64,000 bases of DNA from Chitinophaga barathri (lineage in GTDB: Bacteria > Bacteroidota > Bacteroidia > Chitinophagales > Chitinophagaceae). The translations under genes were made by a program, and so were the position numbers. Shown here piece after piece: positions 54,593 through 63,308 of this stretch (within the stretch, counting starts at the first letter, position 1; every line of letters starts with the position of its first letter). The stretch covers positions 558,001 through 622,000 of the forward strand of contig NZ_RMBX01000003.1 in assembly GCF_003807585.1 (NCBI RefSeq), written 5' to 3'. The notes under the pieces are model-generated. The model did not search any database. It was not told where the DNA came from and saw only the letters and a list, made by a program, of their open reading frames with translations.

Positions 54593-56044
54593 ATGCACGA
54601 CCTTCTCATCACCCAGAATCTTTGTCTGCACCCTGCCGGACAGGGATTTTTTTACAGCGGCAATATGAGTTTATACCACTACCCGACAGAATTCAGATTT
54701 GTCTTTGATTGCGGTAGCCTGAACAGGGACAACATTAGGGATGAGATCGATAAATACAAGCGCACACAACTAACGTCCCAAATTGACCTGCTTATAATTT
54801 CCCACTTTGATGCGGATCATGTCAATCACCTGGACTACCTGCTGAAAGGAATAAAGGTCAAAAAGATCGTCGCGCCTTTTGTAGGAATCGCTGAGCGGCT
54901 ATTCCTCGTATTCCGGCTGATAGAACAGGGAGAACTGAATAACCCGGATAGCAGCGGCACCGTGGATATCATCATCGATCCGGCATCCGCTTTGGCACCG
55001 TACCTGGACGAGGGTGGTGACATTACTTTTGTGGACAGCGACCCGGAGAACCCGCCATTTCCACCGCCGGGCGATGATGCGCCGCCGGATGAAGAAGGCC
55101 GGGGAGAAAATATCGAATGGAGCTTTGCATTTGAAGGGGGTACTATGCCGATGCCCCCCGGTGAACTGAACACCAAATCCACGCAGGCAAGGAAAGTAAA
55201 GGATTCACAGAAAGGGTTTACACGGGCGAATGATACCCCGTTGATGGAGTTCCTCTTCTACAGGAAAGATATTGGGTCGGATAACAAAGCTTTTTTTGAT
55301 AAAGTATATGAACTGTTCCTGCAACGTTTCAGCACGGAGTTTAAGTATCCGGCAAATCCTGGCATTGATGAACTGACAAATGTGATCAAAAACAATCTTC
55401 GTTCGGCCACAATCGTAAAAGAGTTATTCCAGGAAGCGCTGAAAACGGTAAATAACATCTCCATCAAAGAAAATGAGTTGATGAACATGAATACCACGGC
55501 ACTTTCATTGTTACACTATAACCTGGTGAAAAAATTCAGTAAAATCGCACCCTGGCATTACGCGAAAAACTCTGACCGTTATACCCAGCAGATATACCAT
55601 ATCCAAAAATTGGATGGAACGGCCGGCACTGAGACACGCCTTAGGTCCAATCAGGTTGACTTTCAATATTATTACGGATATCACTATGAAAGGTCTCTCA
55701 TAGCCAACACCCTGCTTACCTCGGATTCATTTCTGCTGGCGGAAGAAGATACCAACGCTTTTATGAGGAGATATAAAAACTATTGGCATAACTTCTGGTT
55801 ATTCCAGGTGCCGCATCATGGCTCTTCCCATAATTCCAGCCTGCATCTTTTTACAAGGCTGCCGGTCGACCGCTGGTTATTTATCAATTACGGCGTACAT
55901 AAAGCCTGGGGCGGCACCTGGCGGCATCCCAGTCCCAAAGTGATCACAGACCTTGTAGCCGCGGGAATCTCCACCAACCTGCTGGCGGTAAATGAAAATA
56001 ATGGATACCATATACGGGTGGAATATACACTTTATGACCGTTGA
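54593..56044 (+). CDS. MBL-fold hydrolase, second of the cluster
   Basis: I start at the ATG at 54593 (MHDLLITQNLCLHPAGQGFF); the upstream frame opens only with TTG. The 483-residue cytosolic protein has MBL motifs GQGFFYSGN, RFVFDCGSLN, ISHFDADHVNHLDYLL (H71, D73, D75, H76) and a late FQVPHHGSSHNSSLHLF. This ComEC-like ending is shared in pattern with the MBL protein of the divergent unit (AHHMSHNGT). A Pro/Asp/Glu-rich disordered loop lies near residues 145-170 (PENPPFPPPGDDAPPDEEGR). It is divergent from the patatin gene and most likely part of the same system. Confidence 0.88.
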   Translation: MHDLLITQNLCLHPAGQGFFYSGNMSLYHYPTEFRFVFDCGSLNRDNIRDEIDKYKRTQLTSQIDLLIISHFDADHVNHLDYLLKGIKVKKIVAPFVGIAERLFLVFRLIEQGELNNPDSSGTVDIIIDPASALAPYLDEGGDITFVDSDPENPPFPPPGDDAPPDEEGRGENIEWSFAFEGGTMPMPPGELNTKSTQARKVKDSQKGFTRANDTPLMEFLFYRKDIGSDNKAFFDKVYELFLQRFSTEFKYPANPGIDELTNVIKNNLRSATIVKELFQEALKTVNNISIKENELMNMNTTALSLLHYNLVKKFSKIAPWHYAKNSDRYTQQIYHIQKLDGTAGTETRLRSNQVDFQYYYGYHYERSLIANTLLTSDSFLLAEEDTNAFMRRYKNYWHNFWLFQVPHHGSSHNSSLHLFTRLPVDRWLFINYGVHKAWGGTWRHPSPKVITDLVAAGISTNLLAVNENNGYHIRVEYTLYDR

Positions 56045-56126
56045 GCAAAAGCTAAATATTTCCCTATAAAATATAATCAAGCTATAAAAGTAAGAGACCG
56101 GCCCCCTCCCAACCTACAGCACTTTC

Positions 56127-56150
56127 CCGGAGGTTAGCGGTAACCTCCGG
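56127..56150 (+). terminator. Perfect hairpin after the second MBL gene
   Basis: CCGGAGGTTA and TAACCTCCGG form a perfect 10-bp stem with a GCGG loop, 80 bp after the stop. A GC-rich tract follows instead of a T-run, so termination is uncertain. Confidence 0.4.
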
Positions 56151-56228
56151 GTTAGCGGCGGCCGCGGCCGGAAGGGTCGTTAAACATTCTGTGTCCGGGC
56201 TTGTTAGTAAAAAGTAAATCCTGATATT

Positions 56229-57284
56229 ATGAGACACCTGATCAGACTTGCAATACTGGCGGCTATCTCCATGATCATCTGCCCGCCTACACCTGTGAAC
56301 GCCTGTACGCGCGTGGTGTACAAAAGCCCCGGCGGCCTTGTACTTACCGCCCGATCCATGGACTGGAAAGAAGACATCCTGACCAATCTCTGGATATTCC
56401 CACGGGGTATGCAGCGCAGCGGGGAAGCCGGCCCTAACTCCATTAAATGGACCTCCAAATATGGCAGCGTAACGGCATCAGGATATGACATCTCCACCAC
56501 GGACGGGATGAATGAAAAAGGGCTGGTAGCGAACGTGCTATGGCTCGTGGAATCAGAATATCCTCCCTATAACGGCAGCGGCCCGGGATTGAGCATCGCT
56601 GCCTGGGTACAGTATGTGCTGGACAATTTTGCCACGGTGAATGAGACCGTTGAAGCCCTCCGCCAGGAAAAATTCACTGTCGTAACCGATAAGGTGCCTG
56701 GTATGGAACGCCTCGCCACCCTGCACCTCTCCGTATCGGATGCCTCCGGCGACAATGCCATCTTCGAATACATCAACGGCAAACTGGTCATTCATCACGA
56801 TACCGCCTACACCGTGATGACCAACTCCCCCATTTTCGACAAACAGCTTGCGCTGGGTGAATACTGGAAAGAGATCGGCGGCACCGTGATGCTGCCGGGC
56901 ACCAACCGCGCGTCGGACCGTTTTATACGGGCTTCTTTTTACATCAAAGCCATTCCCCAGACAGACAATACACATGTGGCCACAGCGGCGGTATTCAGCG
57001 TTATCCGCAACTGTTCCGTGCCACTGGGCATCTCTTCACCCGAACAGCCGAATATTTCTTCCACCCGCTGGCGCTCCGTATCAGATCACAAAAACCTGAT
57101 CTATTATTTTGAAACGGCGCTCACCCCTAATACCTTCTGGGTGGACTTTAAGAACGTAAATTTCTCCAAAGGCGCCAGGGTCAAAAAGCTGGGCCTGACC
57201 AAAGGGGAAATATATGCCGGCGACGCTGCTAAAAAGTTCGTGAACGCCCAGCCGTTCAGGTTCCAGGGCCTGGGTAATCATTAA
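56229..57284 (+). CDS. Linear amide C-N hydrolase (choloylglycine hydrolase family)
   Basis: The 351-residue product has a signal peptide (MRHLIRLAILAAISMIICPP) directly before the N-terminal nucleophile in VNACTRVVYKSPGG (C26). It carries Ntn-hydrolase marks LTARSMDWKEDI, DGMNEKGLVANVLWL, AIFEYINGKLVIHHDTAYTVMTNSP and LPGTNRASDRFIRASFY. Cleavage before C26 would expose the catalytic Cys. The family covers bile salt hydrolases, penicillin V acylases and N-acyl-homoserine lactone acylases; a periplasmic acylase is most likely and the substrate is open. Confidence 0.94.
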   Translation: MRHLIRLAILAAISMIICPPTPVNACTRVVYKSPGGLVLTARSMDWKEDILTNLWIFPRGMQRSGEAGPNSIKWTSKYGSVTASGYDISTTDGMNEKGLVANVLWLVESEYPPYNGSGPGLSIAAWVQYVLDNFATVNETVEALRQEKFTVVTDKVPGMERLATLHLSVSDASGDNAIFEYINGKLVIHHDTAYTVMTNSPIFDKQLALGEYWKEIGGTVMLPGTNRASDRFIRASFYIKAIPQTDNTHVATAAVFSVIRNCSVPLGISSPEQPNISSTRWRSVSDHKNLIYYFETALTPNTFWVDFKNVNFSKGARVKKLGLTKGEIYAGDAAKKFVNAQPFRFQGLGNH

Positions 57285-57303
57285 GGCTCCGGCCATTACC
57301 ACA

Positions 57304-57936
57304 TCAGGCTTTGCGCCGGGAAGCCAGTATCATTTCATAAATGTACAAGGGTACAGCCCAGCCCAGCCAGAAAAAGGTAGGCGATATATCCGCAAAATCA
57401 CCCAGCCGTTGTACAACGGGCAGCTTCAGCAAAGAGCCGGATACCACGAAGGCGAGGGTAACGATATAACTCCTGGTCATCCATTCCTTGTGCAGCTTAA
57501 ATTTCCGCTGAATGGCGGCGCGATAGGCAATAGTCGTGGCGGTGAGCCATACGCTTACCCATACCTGCAAAGAAAAAGCATAAGGCCAATTGATCGCATG
57601 AGCGGTGGTAAACGCCAGTATCAGCGCGCAGAGACCGCTTGCGGCAATAGCGAGCAGGTACAATATGCCAATGATACGATGGAGGCGCCAGTTGTTGTTC
57701 CGGAGCCTGTCCCAGAACTGGAAAGGCCCCATGATCAAGGCCCCGCCACCCGCGGTGATGTGCAGGATCAATACATAACGGAGGTCAAAATATTTCCCGA
57801 GGGCCTCGGGTGTCATTTCAAGGAAGTGATCCGCGTTGTGCATAAATTGCCAGGTGAGGAACACAATAAGCGACCAGAACAATAATTGCAGTACTTCCCA
57901 TATATTCCATGGCTTTGCGGCAAAGGTATTTTTCAT
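57304..57936 (-). CDS. DUF2306 membrane protein
   Basis: The 210-residue inner membrane protein has about five hydrophobic helices, for example LLFWSLIVFLTWQFMH, LILHITAGGGALIMGPFQFW, IIGILYLLAIAASGLCALIL and FFWLGWAVPLYIYEMIL. HITAGGGALIMGPFQFWDRL with NNNWRLHRIIG and KLHKEWMTRSYIVTLAFVV are the DUF2306 hallmarks. The conserved His residues suggest a haem- or quinone-linked role, but function is unknown. It is convergent with the amide hydrolase gene. Confidence 0.9.
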   Translation of the reverse strand: MKNTFAAKPWNIWEVLQLLFWSLIVFLTWQFMHNADHFLEMTPEALGKYFDLRYVLILHITAGGGALIMGPFQFWDRLRNNNWRLHRIIGILYLLAIAASGLCALILAFTTAHAINWPYAFSLQVWVSVWLTATTIAYRAAIQRKFKLHKEWMTRSYIVTLAFVVSGSLLKLPVVQRLGDFADISPTFFWLGWAVPLYIYEMILASRRKA

Positions 57937-58109
57937 CGTCGGTCTGTTTGATTGAACACAAAAATCAATACAGGCGGCGGCGAAATCAATAACGGAAGAA
58001 TTATTCAGTCAGGGAAAATTTATTCCCTGTACGCCGCTATTGAAGAAACAATAGGAAACTACAGCAAGAGTATGTAACTTATACAGATATATTACATTGC
58101 AGATACCTC

Positions 58110-58760
58110 ATGAACACATCCCCGAAATTCCTGAAGACATACGCGGCCATAGGCGCATTACTGGGCTGGTTTGCCATCGCCGGCCAGTTGTATCTCTCTG
58201 TTACTACCAGGACGATACCACTGGGAGAGCTGCTGTTGCGGTTCATCGGTTATTTCACCATCACCACCAATACGCTGGCGGCGCTCACGTTCACTGCCTT
58301 CTGGCTGCCGCGCGATACCCGGCTGGGCCGCCTGTTCAGGAAGGCGGAATCCGTTTTTGCCATCACGGTGTTTATTATCGTTGTGGGTGTGATCTACAAC
58401 CTTATACTCCGTTTTTTATGGGAGCCCAAAGGGTTGCAGCTGGTGGTGGACGAACTGCTGCATACCATTCAGCCGTTGGTCTTTGTATTGTTCTGGATAC
58501 TGTTCATCCCCAAAAGAGGCCTGAAGATAAAAGCATTTAACCCCTGGATGATCTACCCGCTGATCTATATTCTTTATGTGATCACGCTGGGCCTTTTTAC
58601 GGGTCATTACCCCTACCCCTTCGCGGATGCGGAATTGCTGGGTTATCCCAAGGCCCTGCTGAACGGGGCGGCCATGCTGGGAGGCTTCTGGGTACTGGCC
58701 TGGCTGCTGCTGGGAGTAACCCAGCTGCGCAAGGAAAAGCTCTCCAGGCAGCCGGAATGA
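58110..58760 (+). CDS. Pr6Pr family membrane protein
   Basis: The 216-residue inner membrane protein has six predicted helices (YAAIGALLGWFAIAGQLYL, IGYFTITTNTLAALTFTAFW, ESVFAITVFIIVVGVIYNLI and others). The family marks FxGYFTIxTN, YNLILR and HTIQPLVFVLFW are visible. Function is unknown; it resembles the FAR-17a/AIG1-like group. The stop lies 54 bp before the response regulator, and the regulator has its own promoter, so they need not be cotranscribed. Confidence 0.9.
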   Translation: MNTSPKFLKTYAAIGALLGWFAIAGQLYLSVTTRTIPLGELLLRFIGYFTITTNTLAALTFTAFWLPRDTRLGRLFRKAESVFAITVFIIVVGVIYNLILRFLWEPKGLQLVVDELLHTIQPLVFVLFWILFIPKRGLKIKAFNPWMIYPLIYILYVITLGLFTGHYPYPFADAELLGYPKALLNGAAMLGGFWVLAWLLLGVTQLRKEKLSRQPE

Positions 58761-58776
58761 CCCCAGGCGGCCACCC

Positions 58777-58796
58777 TTCTAAATTTATTCTAAATT
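58777..58796 (+). promoter_or_regulatory. Direct-repeat regulator site before the OmpR-type regulator
   Basis: TTCTAAATT occurs twice with an 11-bp period (58777-58785, 58788-58796), the geometry of OmpR/PhoB-family sites. TATAATTT, a -7-like box, follows 4 bp later at 58801. This would allow autoregulation. Confidence 0.6.
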
Positions 58797-58814
58797 GGGG
58801 TATAATTTTACCTC

Positions 58815-59483
58815 ATGAAACTCCTGGTGATTGAAGATGAGACCGATCTGGCGTCCAGCATAACAGGGTACCTGGCCGATTATACCTGTGAAACCGCCGG
58901 CACCTATTCGCAGGCGCTGGAGAAGATCGGGCTGTATGAGTACGACTGCATCCTGCTGGACATTATGCTGCCCGGCGGAGACGGCATCAGGATACTCGAA
59001 GAATTCAAGCGGCTGAACCGGCAGGACGGGGTGATCATCATTTCTGCCCGCAACGCGCTGGACGATAAAGTAAAAGGATTAAAAAAAGGAGCCGACGATT
59101 ACATCGCCAAACCCTTCCATCTCTCGGAGCTCGCCGCACGCATCCACTCCGTGATACGCAGGAAAAATTTCTCCAACGCGGACCTGATCATACAACAGGA
59201 ACTGAGCATAGACCTGCTCTCCAAAAAAGTGACCGTTCACGGCAAAGAAATCCCGCTCACTAAAAAAGAACTGGAACTGCTCCTGTACCTGATGGGCAAT
59301 AAAAACAGGGTGATCTCCAAAAGCGCCCTGGCTGAGCATCTTTCCGGCGACATCGCCGATATGCTGGACAGCCATTCATTTGTATACGCACACATCAAAA
59401 ACCTGCGTAAAAAACTCACCGATGCCGGTTACGGAAACTACCTGAAAAATGTATACGGCACAGGGTATAAATGGGAAGAATAA
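58815..59483 (+). CDS. OmpR-type response regulator without adjacent kinase
   Basis: The 222-residue regulator has a receiver domain (E7, D8, phosphoacceptor D49 in CILLDIMLPGGDG, K99 in YIAKPF) and a winged-helix DNA-binding domain (about 125-220: IPLTKKELELLLYLMGNKNR and SFVYAHIKNLRKKL). No histidine kinase gene lies on either side; the next gene is an outer membrane receptor. Its partner must be encoded elsewhere or it is regulated otherwise. The repeats in front of its own gene and of the receptor are the likely binding sites. Confidence 0.94.
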   Translation: MKLLVIEDETDLASSITGYLADYTCETAGTYSQALEKIGLYEYDCILLDIMLPGGDGIRILEEFKRLNRQDGVIIISARNALDDKVKGLKKGADDYIAKPFHLSELAARIHSVIRRKNFSNADLIIQQELSIDLLSKKVTVHGKEIPLTKKELELLLYLMGNKNRVISKSALAEHLSGDIADMLDSHSFVYAHIKNLRKKLTDAGYGNYLKNVYGTGYKWEE

Positions 59484-59541
59484 CCAGTAAAAAGAGCAGC
59501 CCCTGAAAAAGAACTTCTTCCATTTATGTGAAATGGCAGCA

Positions 59542-59561
59542 TGCTAAATTTCTTCTAATTC
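59542..59561 (+). promoter_or_regulatory. Direct-repeat regulator site before the receptor
   Basis: TGCTAAATT and TTCTAATTC with an 11-bp period match the site in front of the response regulator. A CAACTTTG -7 box follows 6 bp later (59568-59575), 19 bp before the ATG. Confidence 0.6.
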
Positions 59562-59594
59562 GGTTTGCAACTTTGCCATTAAAACATCCACCCA

Positions 59595-62000
59595 ATGTCC
59601 AGGCTTTATTCGATCGTTTGGTTATTCCTCCTGTCGGCCGCCACGGCCGGAGCCCAGACCGCTACTATCTCCGGGCAGGTAAAAGACGCTGCTAAAAACA
59701 CGCCGCTGCCCATCGTGAACGTGACCCTGCTGCGCCCGGCGGACAGCGTCCTCATTACCGGTAGCATTACCAATGAAGAAGGGCGTTTTTCCATCCCCTC
59801 CGTTAAAAAAGGCAATTACCTGCTGAAGCTCAATTACCTCGGGTATGTACCGCAGTTCAAGCCCCTGCTGGTAGGCGAGCTGAGCGCTTTCCTGGACCTC
59901 GGGCAAATAGATATGCAGGAAGATGTAAAACAGCTGAGCCAGGTGGAGGTGACCGCCAAACAGGAAGCTATCGCCGCCAAAATGGACAAAAAGACCTTTA
60001 CCCTTGCGAACAACATCAGCCAGTCCGGCGGCTCCGCGATGGAAGCCATGAAAAACCTGCCGGGCATCACCGTGGGCCAGGACGGCAAAATACAGCTGCG
60101 CGGCAGCGATAAGGTGATGGTGCTGATAAACGGGCAACAGACCGCCCTCACCGGCTTCGGCGGACAATCCGGCCTGGAGAACATCAGCGCCTCTTCCATC
60201 GAAAAAATAGAGATCATCAACAACCCTTCCGCCCGCTACGACGCCAATGGCAATGCGGGCATCATCAATATCATTTTCAAAAAAGAAAAAAAGGATGGGT
60301 TTAACGGCAAAGTTGGCCTCACGGCCGGCCTGGGCGCACTGTGGGTAAAAAAGGAAAACCTGCCGGACATCCGCCCGCAATACCAGCGCACGCCGAAGAT
60401 CAACCCTTCCCTTTCGCTGAACTACCGGAAAAACAAAGTGAACTTCTTTTTGCAGGCGGACGACCTGTACACGGAAACCCTAAACAAAAACGAATTTGTA
60501 GACCGTTATTACGATAACGGCGATACCGTGCGCCAGCAGACCAAACGTAACCGGAACACCAATTTCGCTACCGTCAAAACAGGTCTGGACTGGTTCGTCA
60601 ACGATCAGAACACCCTCACCGTTTCCGGCCTGTTCAGCAGCGAAAAGATCATCGATCACGGGGACGAGCCTTTTTTTAACGGCCGCTTATCCGAACGCGA
60701 CAGGCTCTGGCAGTTCCTCGAAGACGAAATAAAAACCACCGCCACCGCTTCCGCCATCTGGCAGCATAAGTTCAGGCAGCCCGGCCGTTTACTGAATGCC
60801 GCTTTTAACTACACCTTTCACCGCGAGGACGAACAGTATTATTTTAAAAACATCAATCCTTCCTTTACCGGTGTGGATTCTTTTAAGCTGCTCTCCGACG
60901 AACATGTGGCGGACTTCACGCTTGATTATATCCAGCCGCTGAAACACGGGCGCCTGGAGGGCGGCCTGAAATTCCGCAGGCGTTACATTCCCACCAATAT
61001 GCAGTTCATCCCCGGCGTGAACTCCCCGCTGGATACCAACGCGGGCGGATGGGCCAACTACGGGGAAACCATCCCGGCCGTGTATGGCAACTATGTGCTG
61101 GAAAGCAACAAATTTGAAGTAGAAGCCGGCCTTCGCCTGGAATACGTCAGGATCCAATACGACGTGAACCCGGAGCACAGCACCTACAAAAGCGATGGTT
61201 ACCACTACACCCAGCCCTTCCCGAACCTGCGGCTGGCGTACAAAATAGACCCGGACAACAAAATATCCCTCTTCTACAGCCGCCGCGTGGACCGGCCAAA
61301 TGAAGTGGACATCCGCATCTTCCCGAAATACGACGATGTGGAAATCATCAAAGTAGGCAATCCCGCGCTGCGCCCGCAATTCACCAATTCCTTCGAAGCG
61401 GGTTACAAAACCAGCTGGCCGGAGGGATATTTCTACGTATCACTCTACCACAAACGGATGGATGCGACCATTACGAGGATCGGCAGCACCGTGCCGGGCA
61501 GCAACCTGATCTACAATATTTTCCAGAATGCCGGGCATAGCTACAACACCGGTTCGGAGATCATCATTTCACACAACTTCGGCAAACTGGCGTCGCTGAA
61601 CCTAAACCTGAACGGCTACCGGCATATCATCGATGCGTTTACCGTAGTGAACAAATACCCGGTCGAAAACACCTTCACCGCCGAAAAACAGGATATGTTC
61701 GCCGGCAACGTGAAGCTCAACGGCCTGTTCCACCTCGGCGCACAGACAGACCTCCAGTTTTCCGCTATTTACCTCTCCCCGGACATCATTCCCCAGGGAG
61801 AGATCGGCGCCCGCTTTTCGATCGATATGGGCGTAAAAAAGATTATCCAGAAAGGAAAAGGCGAGCTGATCCTGAACGCGACGGACATTGCCAATACGCT
61901 GCGGATAAAAAGAACGGTGAACGGGGAAGGCTTCCGTTATATCAGCACGGATTATTATGAAACACAGGTGATCCGCCTTGGATATGGTTATAAATTTTAA
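59595..62000 (+). CDS. TonB-dependent-receptor-like outer membrane protein
   Basis: The 801-residue protein has a signal peptide (MSRLYSIVWLFLLSAATAGA), a carboxypeptidase-regulatory-like domain (about 22-105: ISGQVKDAAKNTPLPIVNVT), a plug-like domain (SGGSAMEAMKNLPGITVGQD, DKVMVLINGQQTALTGFGGQ, NAGIINIIFKKEKK) and a family-3 barrel ending in IRLGYGYKF. It has the same architecture as the receptor at 16639-19098. It is probably activated by the OmpR-type regulator, judged from the shared promoter site. Confidence 0.92.
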   Translation: MSRLYSIVWLFLLSAATAGAQTATISGQVKDAAKNTPLPIVNVTLLRPADSVLITGSITNEEGRFSIPSVKKGNYLLKLNYLGYVPQFKPLLVGELSAFLDLGQIDMQEDVKQLSQVEVTAKQEAIAAKMDKKTFTLANNISQSGGSAMEAMKNLPGITVGQDGKIQLRGSDKVMVLINGQQTALTGFGGQSGLENISASSIEKIEIINNPSARYDANGNAGIINIIFKKEKKDGFNGKVGLTAGLGALWVKKENLPDIRPQYQRTPKINPSLSLNYRKNKVNFFLQADDLYTETLNKNEFVDRYYDNGDTVRQQTKRNRNTNFATVKTGLDWFVNDQNTLTVSGLFSSEKIIDHGDEPFFNGRLSERDRLWQFLEDEIKTTATASAIWQHKFRQPGRLLNAAFNYTFHREDEQYYFKNINPSFTGVDSFKLLSDEHVADFTLDYIQPLKHGRLEGGLKFRRRYIPTNMQFIPGVNSPLDTNAGGWANYGETIPAVYGNYVLESNKFEVEAGLRLEYVRIQYDVNPEHSTYKSDGYHYTQPFPNLRLAYKIDPDNKISLFYSRRVDRPNEVDIRIFPKYDDVEIIKVGNPALRPQFTNSFEAGYKTSWPEGYFYVSLYHKRMDATITRIGSTVPGSNLIYNIFQNAGHSYNTGSEIIISHNFGKLASLNLNLNGYRHIIDAFTVVNKYPVENTFTAEKQDMFAGNVKLNGLFHLGAQTDLQFSAIYLSPDIIPQGEIGARFSIDMGVKKIIQKGKGELILNATDIANTLRIKRTVNGEGFRYISTDYYETQVIRLGYGYKF

Positions 62001-62048
62001 CAAAACAGCTTAATGTAAAATGGATAATTCCGTGTAGGCCATCCTTTC

Positions 62049-62069
62049 TTATTAGAATTCTTCTAATAA
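62049..62069 (+). promoter_or_regulatory. Inverted-repeat regulator site before the ketoacyl synthase
   Basis: TTATTAGAA and TTCTAATAA form a perfect inverted repeat with a TTC spacer. The half site TTCTAAT is the core of the direct repeats upstream of the response regulator and receptor genes. A CAAATTTG -7 box follows 4 bp later (62074-62081). Confidence 0.5.
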
Positions 62070-62116
62070 AATCCAAATTTGACGCTCATATGGGGGTTTA
62101 TTCCTAATTTCCCGTT

Positions 62117-62242
62117 ATGTATATCAAACAGCTTGAACTATTTGCAGGAATTGTGGCAGCTGGCGTAACGAGTAAAATTACTTCCAATGAGTATTTCAAC
62201 TGTCATTACAGGGACCGGGAGTTACATCCCGCCTGTTATTAA
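62117..62242 (+). CDS. Possible leader peptide overlapping the synthase start
   Basis: An ATG at 62117 opens 41 codons (MYIKQLELFAGIVAAGVTSK and on) that overlap the start of the ketoacyl synthase gene in another frame. It lies within the roughly 100-nt leader predicted from the -7 box. It could couple or restrain translation, but it may be chance. Confidence 0.25.
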   Translation: MYIKQLELFAGIVAAGVTSKITSNEYFNCHYRDRELHPACY

Positions 62243-63260
62243 AGAAAACCGGGAATTTGCGGTGAACGATTTTTATACCAATAGCCAGGAACCCATTCCC
62301 AACGCGGCAGAGGAGATCATCGAGAAATTCCGGAAGATCACCGGCATCTCGAAACGGCGCTACGCCCAGGAAGGAATGAGTGCTTCGGACATGGCCTGCC
62401 TGGCCGCGCAAAAAGCGATCGAAGATGCCGCCATCGACCCCGAAACCATCGATTACATTATTGTAGCGCACAACTTCGGCAACGTGGTGAAACACACCAT
62501 CCAGATGGACGCCGTGCCTTCCCTGGCCTCACATGTAAAACACAAACTGGGCATCCGTAATCCTTCCTGTATACCGTACGACCTGCTGTTTGGCTGCCCG
62601 GGCTGGGTGCAGGGCCTCATGCAGGCGGACGTTTATTTCCGCGCCAATGCGGCCAAACGGTGCCTGATCATCGGCACGGAAATGCTCAGCCGCGTGATCG
62701 ACATCTACGACCGGGATAGTATGATATTCAGCGACGGCGCGGGCGCCTGCATCGCGGAAGCGCGGGAAACCGACGGCGGCCCGGGCCTGCTGGGCAGCAG
62801 CGCGCAATCGTATACCGTCAATGAACTGGCGTATATCAATATGGGTAAATCCAACTACCCCGGCTCCGACGAACGCGTCCGGTTCATCAAGATGCAGGGG
62901 CGGAAAGTGTATGAGTTCGCCCTGAAGTATGTACCCGTTGCCATTAAAAGCTGTCTTGACAATGCGGGCGTGCCCATCGCCTCCGTGCGCAAGATCTTTA
63001 TCCACCAGGCAAACGAAAAGATGGACGAGGCTATTATCAAAGCATTATACGCCTTGTACCAGCAGCCCGTAGTACCGGAAAACGTAATGCCCATGAACAT
63101 TCATGAGCTGGGAAACAGTTCCGTGGCCACCATCCCCACCCTCTTCGACATGGTGCGCAAAGGCGAGCTGCCGCAGCACAACCTGGCGGCCGGGGATATC
63201 GTGGTGTTTGCTTCAGTGGGTGCCGGTATGAATATCAACGCCGTATGTTACCGCATATAA
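62187..63260 (+). CDS. 3-oxoacyl-ACP synthase III (FabH-like)
   Basis: The 357-residue cytosolic thiolase-fold enzyme has the catalytic triad of KAS III: C137 in DLLFGCPGWVQG, His in KIFIHQANEKMDEAI and Asn in NIHELGNSSVATIPTLF. It condenses an acyl-CoA or acyl-ACP starter with malonyl-ACP. The Cys context GCPGW differs from the usual ACSGF of housekeeping FabH, pointing to a specialised paralogue for another starter or a secondary product. No other lipid gene adjoins. The TTCTAAT site suggests control by the OmpR-type regulator. Confidence 0.92.
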   Translation: MSISTVITGTGSYIPPVIKENREFAVNDFYTNSQEPIPNAAEEIIEKFRKITGISKRRYAQEGMSASDMACLAAQKAIEDAAIDPETIDYIIVAHNFGNVVKHTIQMDAVPSLASHVKHKLGIRNPSCIPYDLLFGCPGWVQGLMQADVYFRANAAKRCLIIGTEMLSRVIDIYDRDSMIFSDGAGACIAEARETDGGPGLLGSSAQSYTVNELAYINMGKSNYPGSDERVRFIKMQGRKVYEFALKYVPVAIKSCLDNAGVPIASVRKIFIHQANEKMDEAIIKALYALYQQPVVPENVMPMNIHELGNSSVATIPTLFDMVRKGELPQHNLAAGDIVVFASVGAGMNINAVCYRI

Positions 63261-63263
63261 CTA

Positions 63264-63299
63264 AAGCCGGGGAATGGTTCCGATGAACCTCCCCGGCTT
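63264..63299. terminator. Strong hairpin between convergent genes
   Basis: AAGCCGGGGA pairs with TCCCCGGCTT and the inner GGTTC with GAACC, giving a long stem just after the synthase stop. A pyrimidine tract (CTCTCTCT) follows on the plus strand. Confidence 0.75.
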
Positions 63300-63308
63300 C
63301 TCTCTCTG

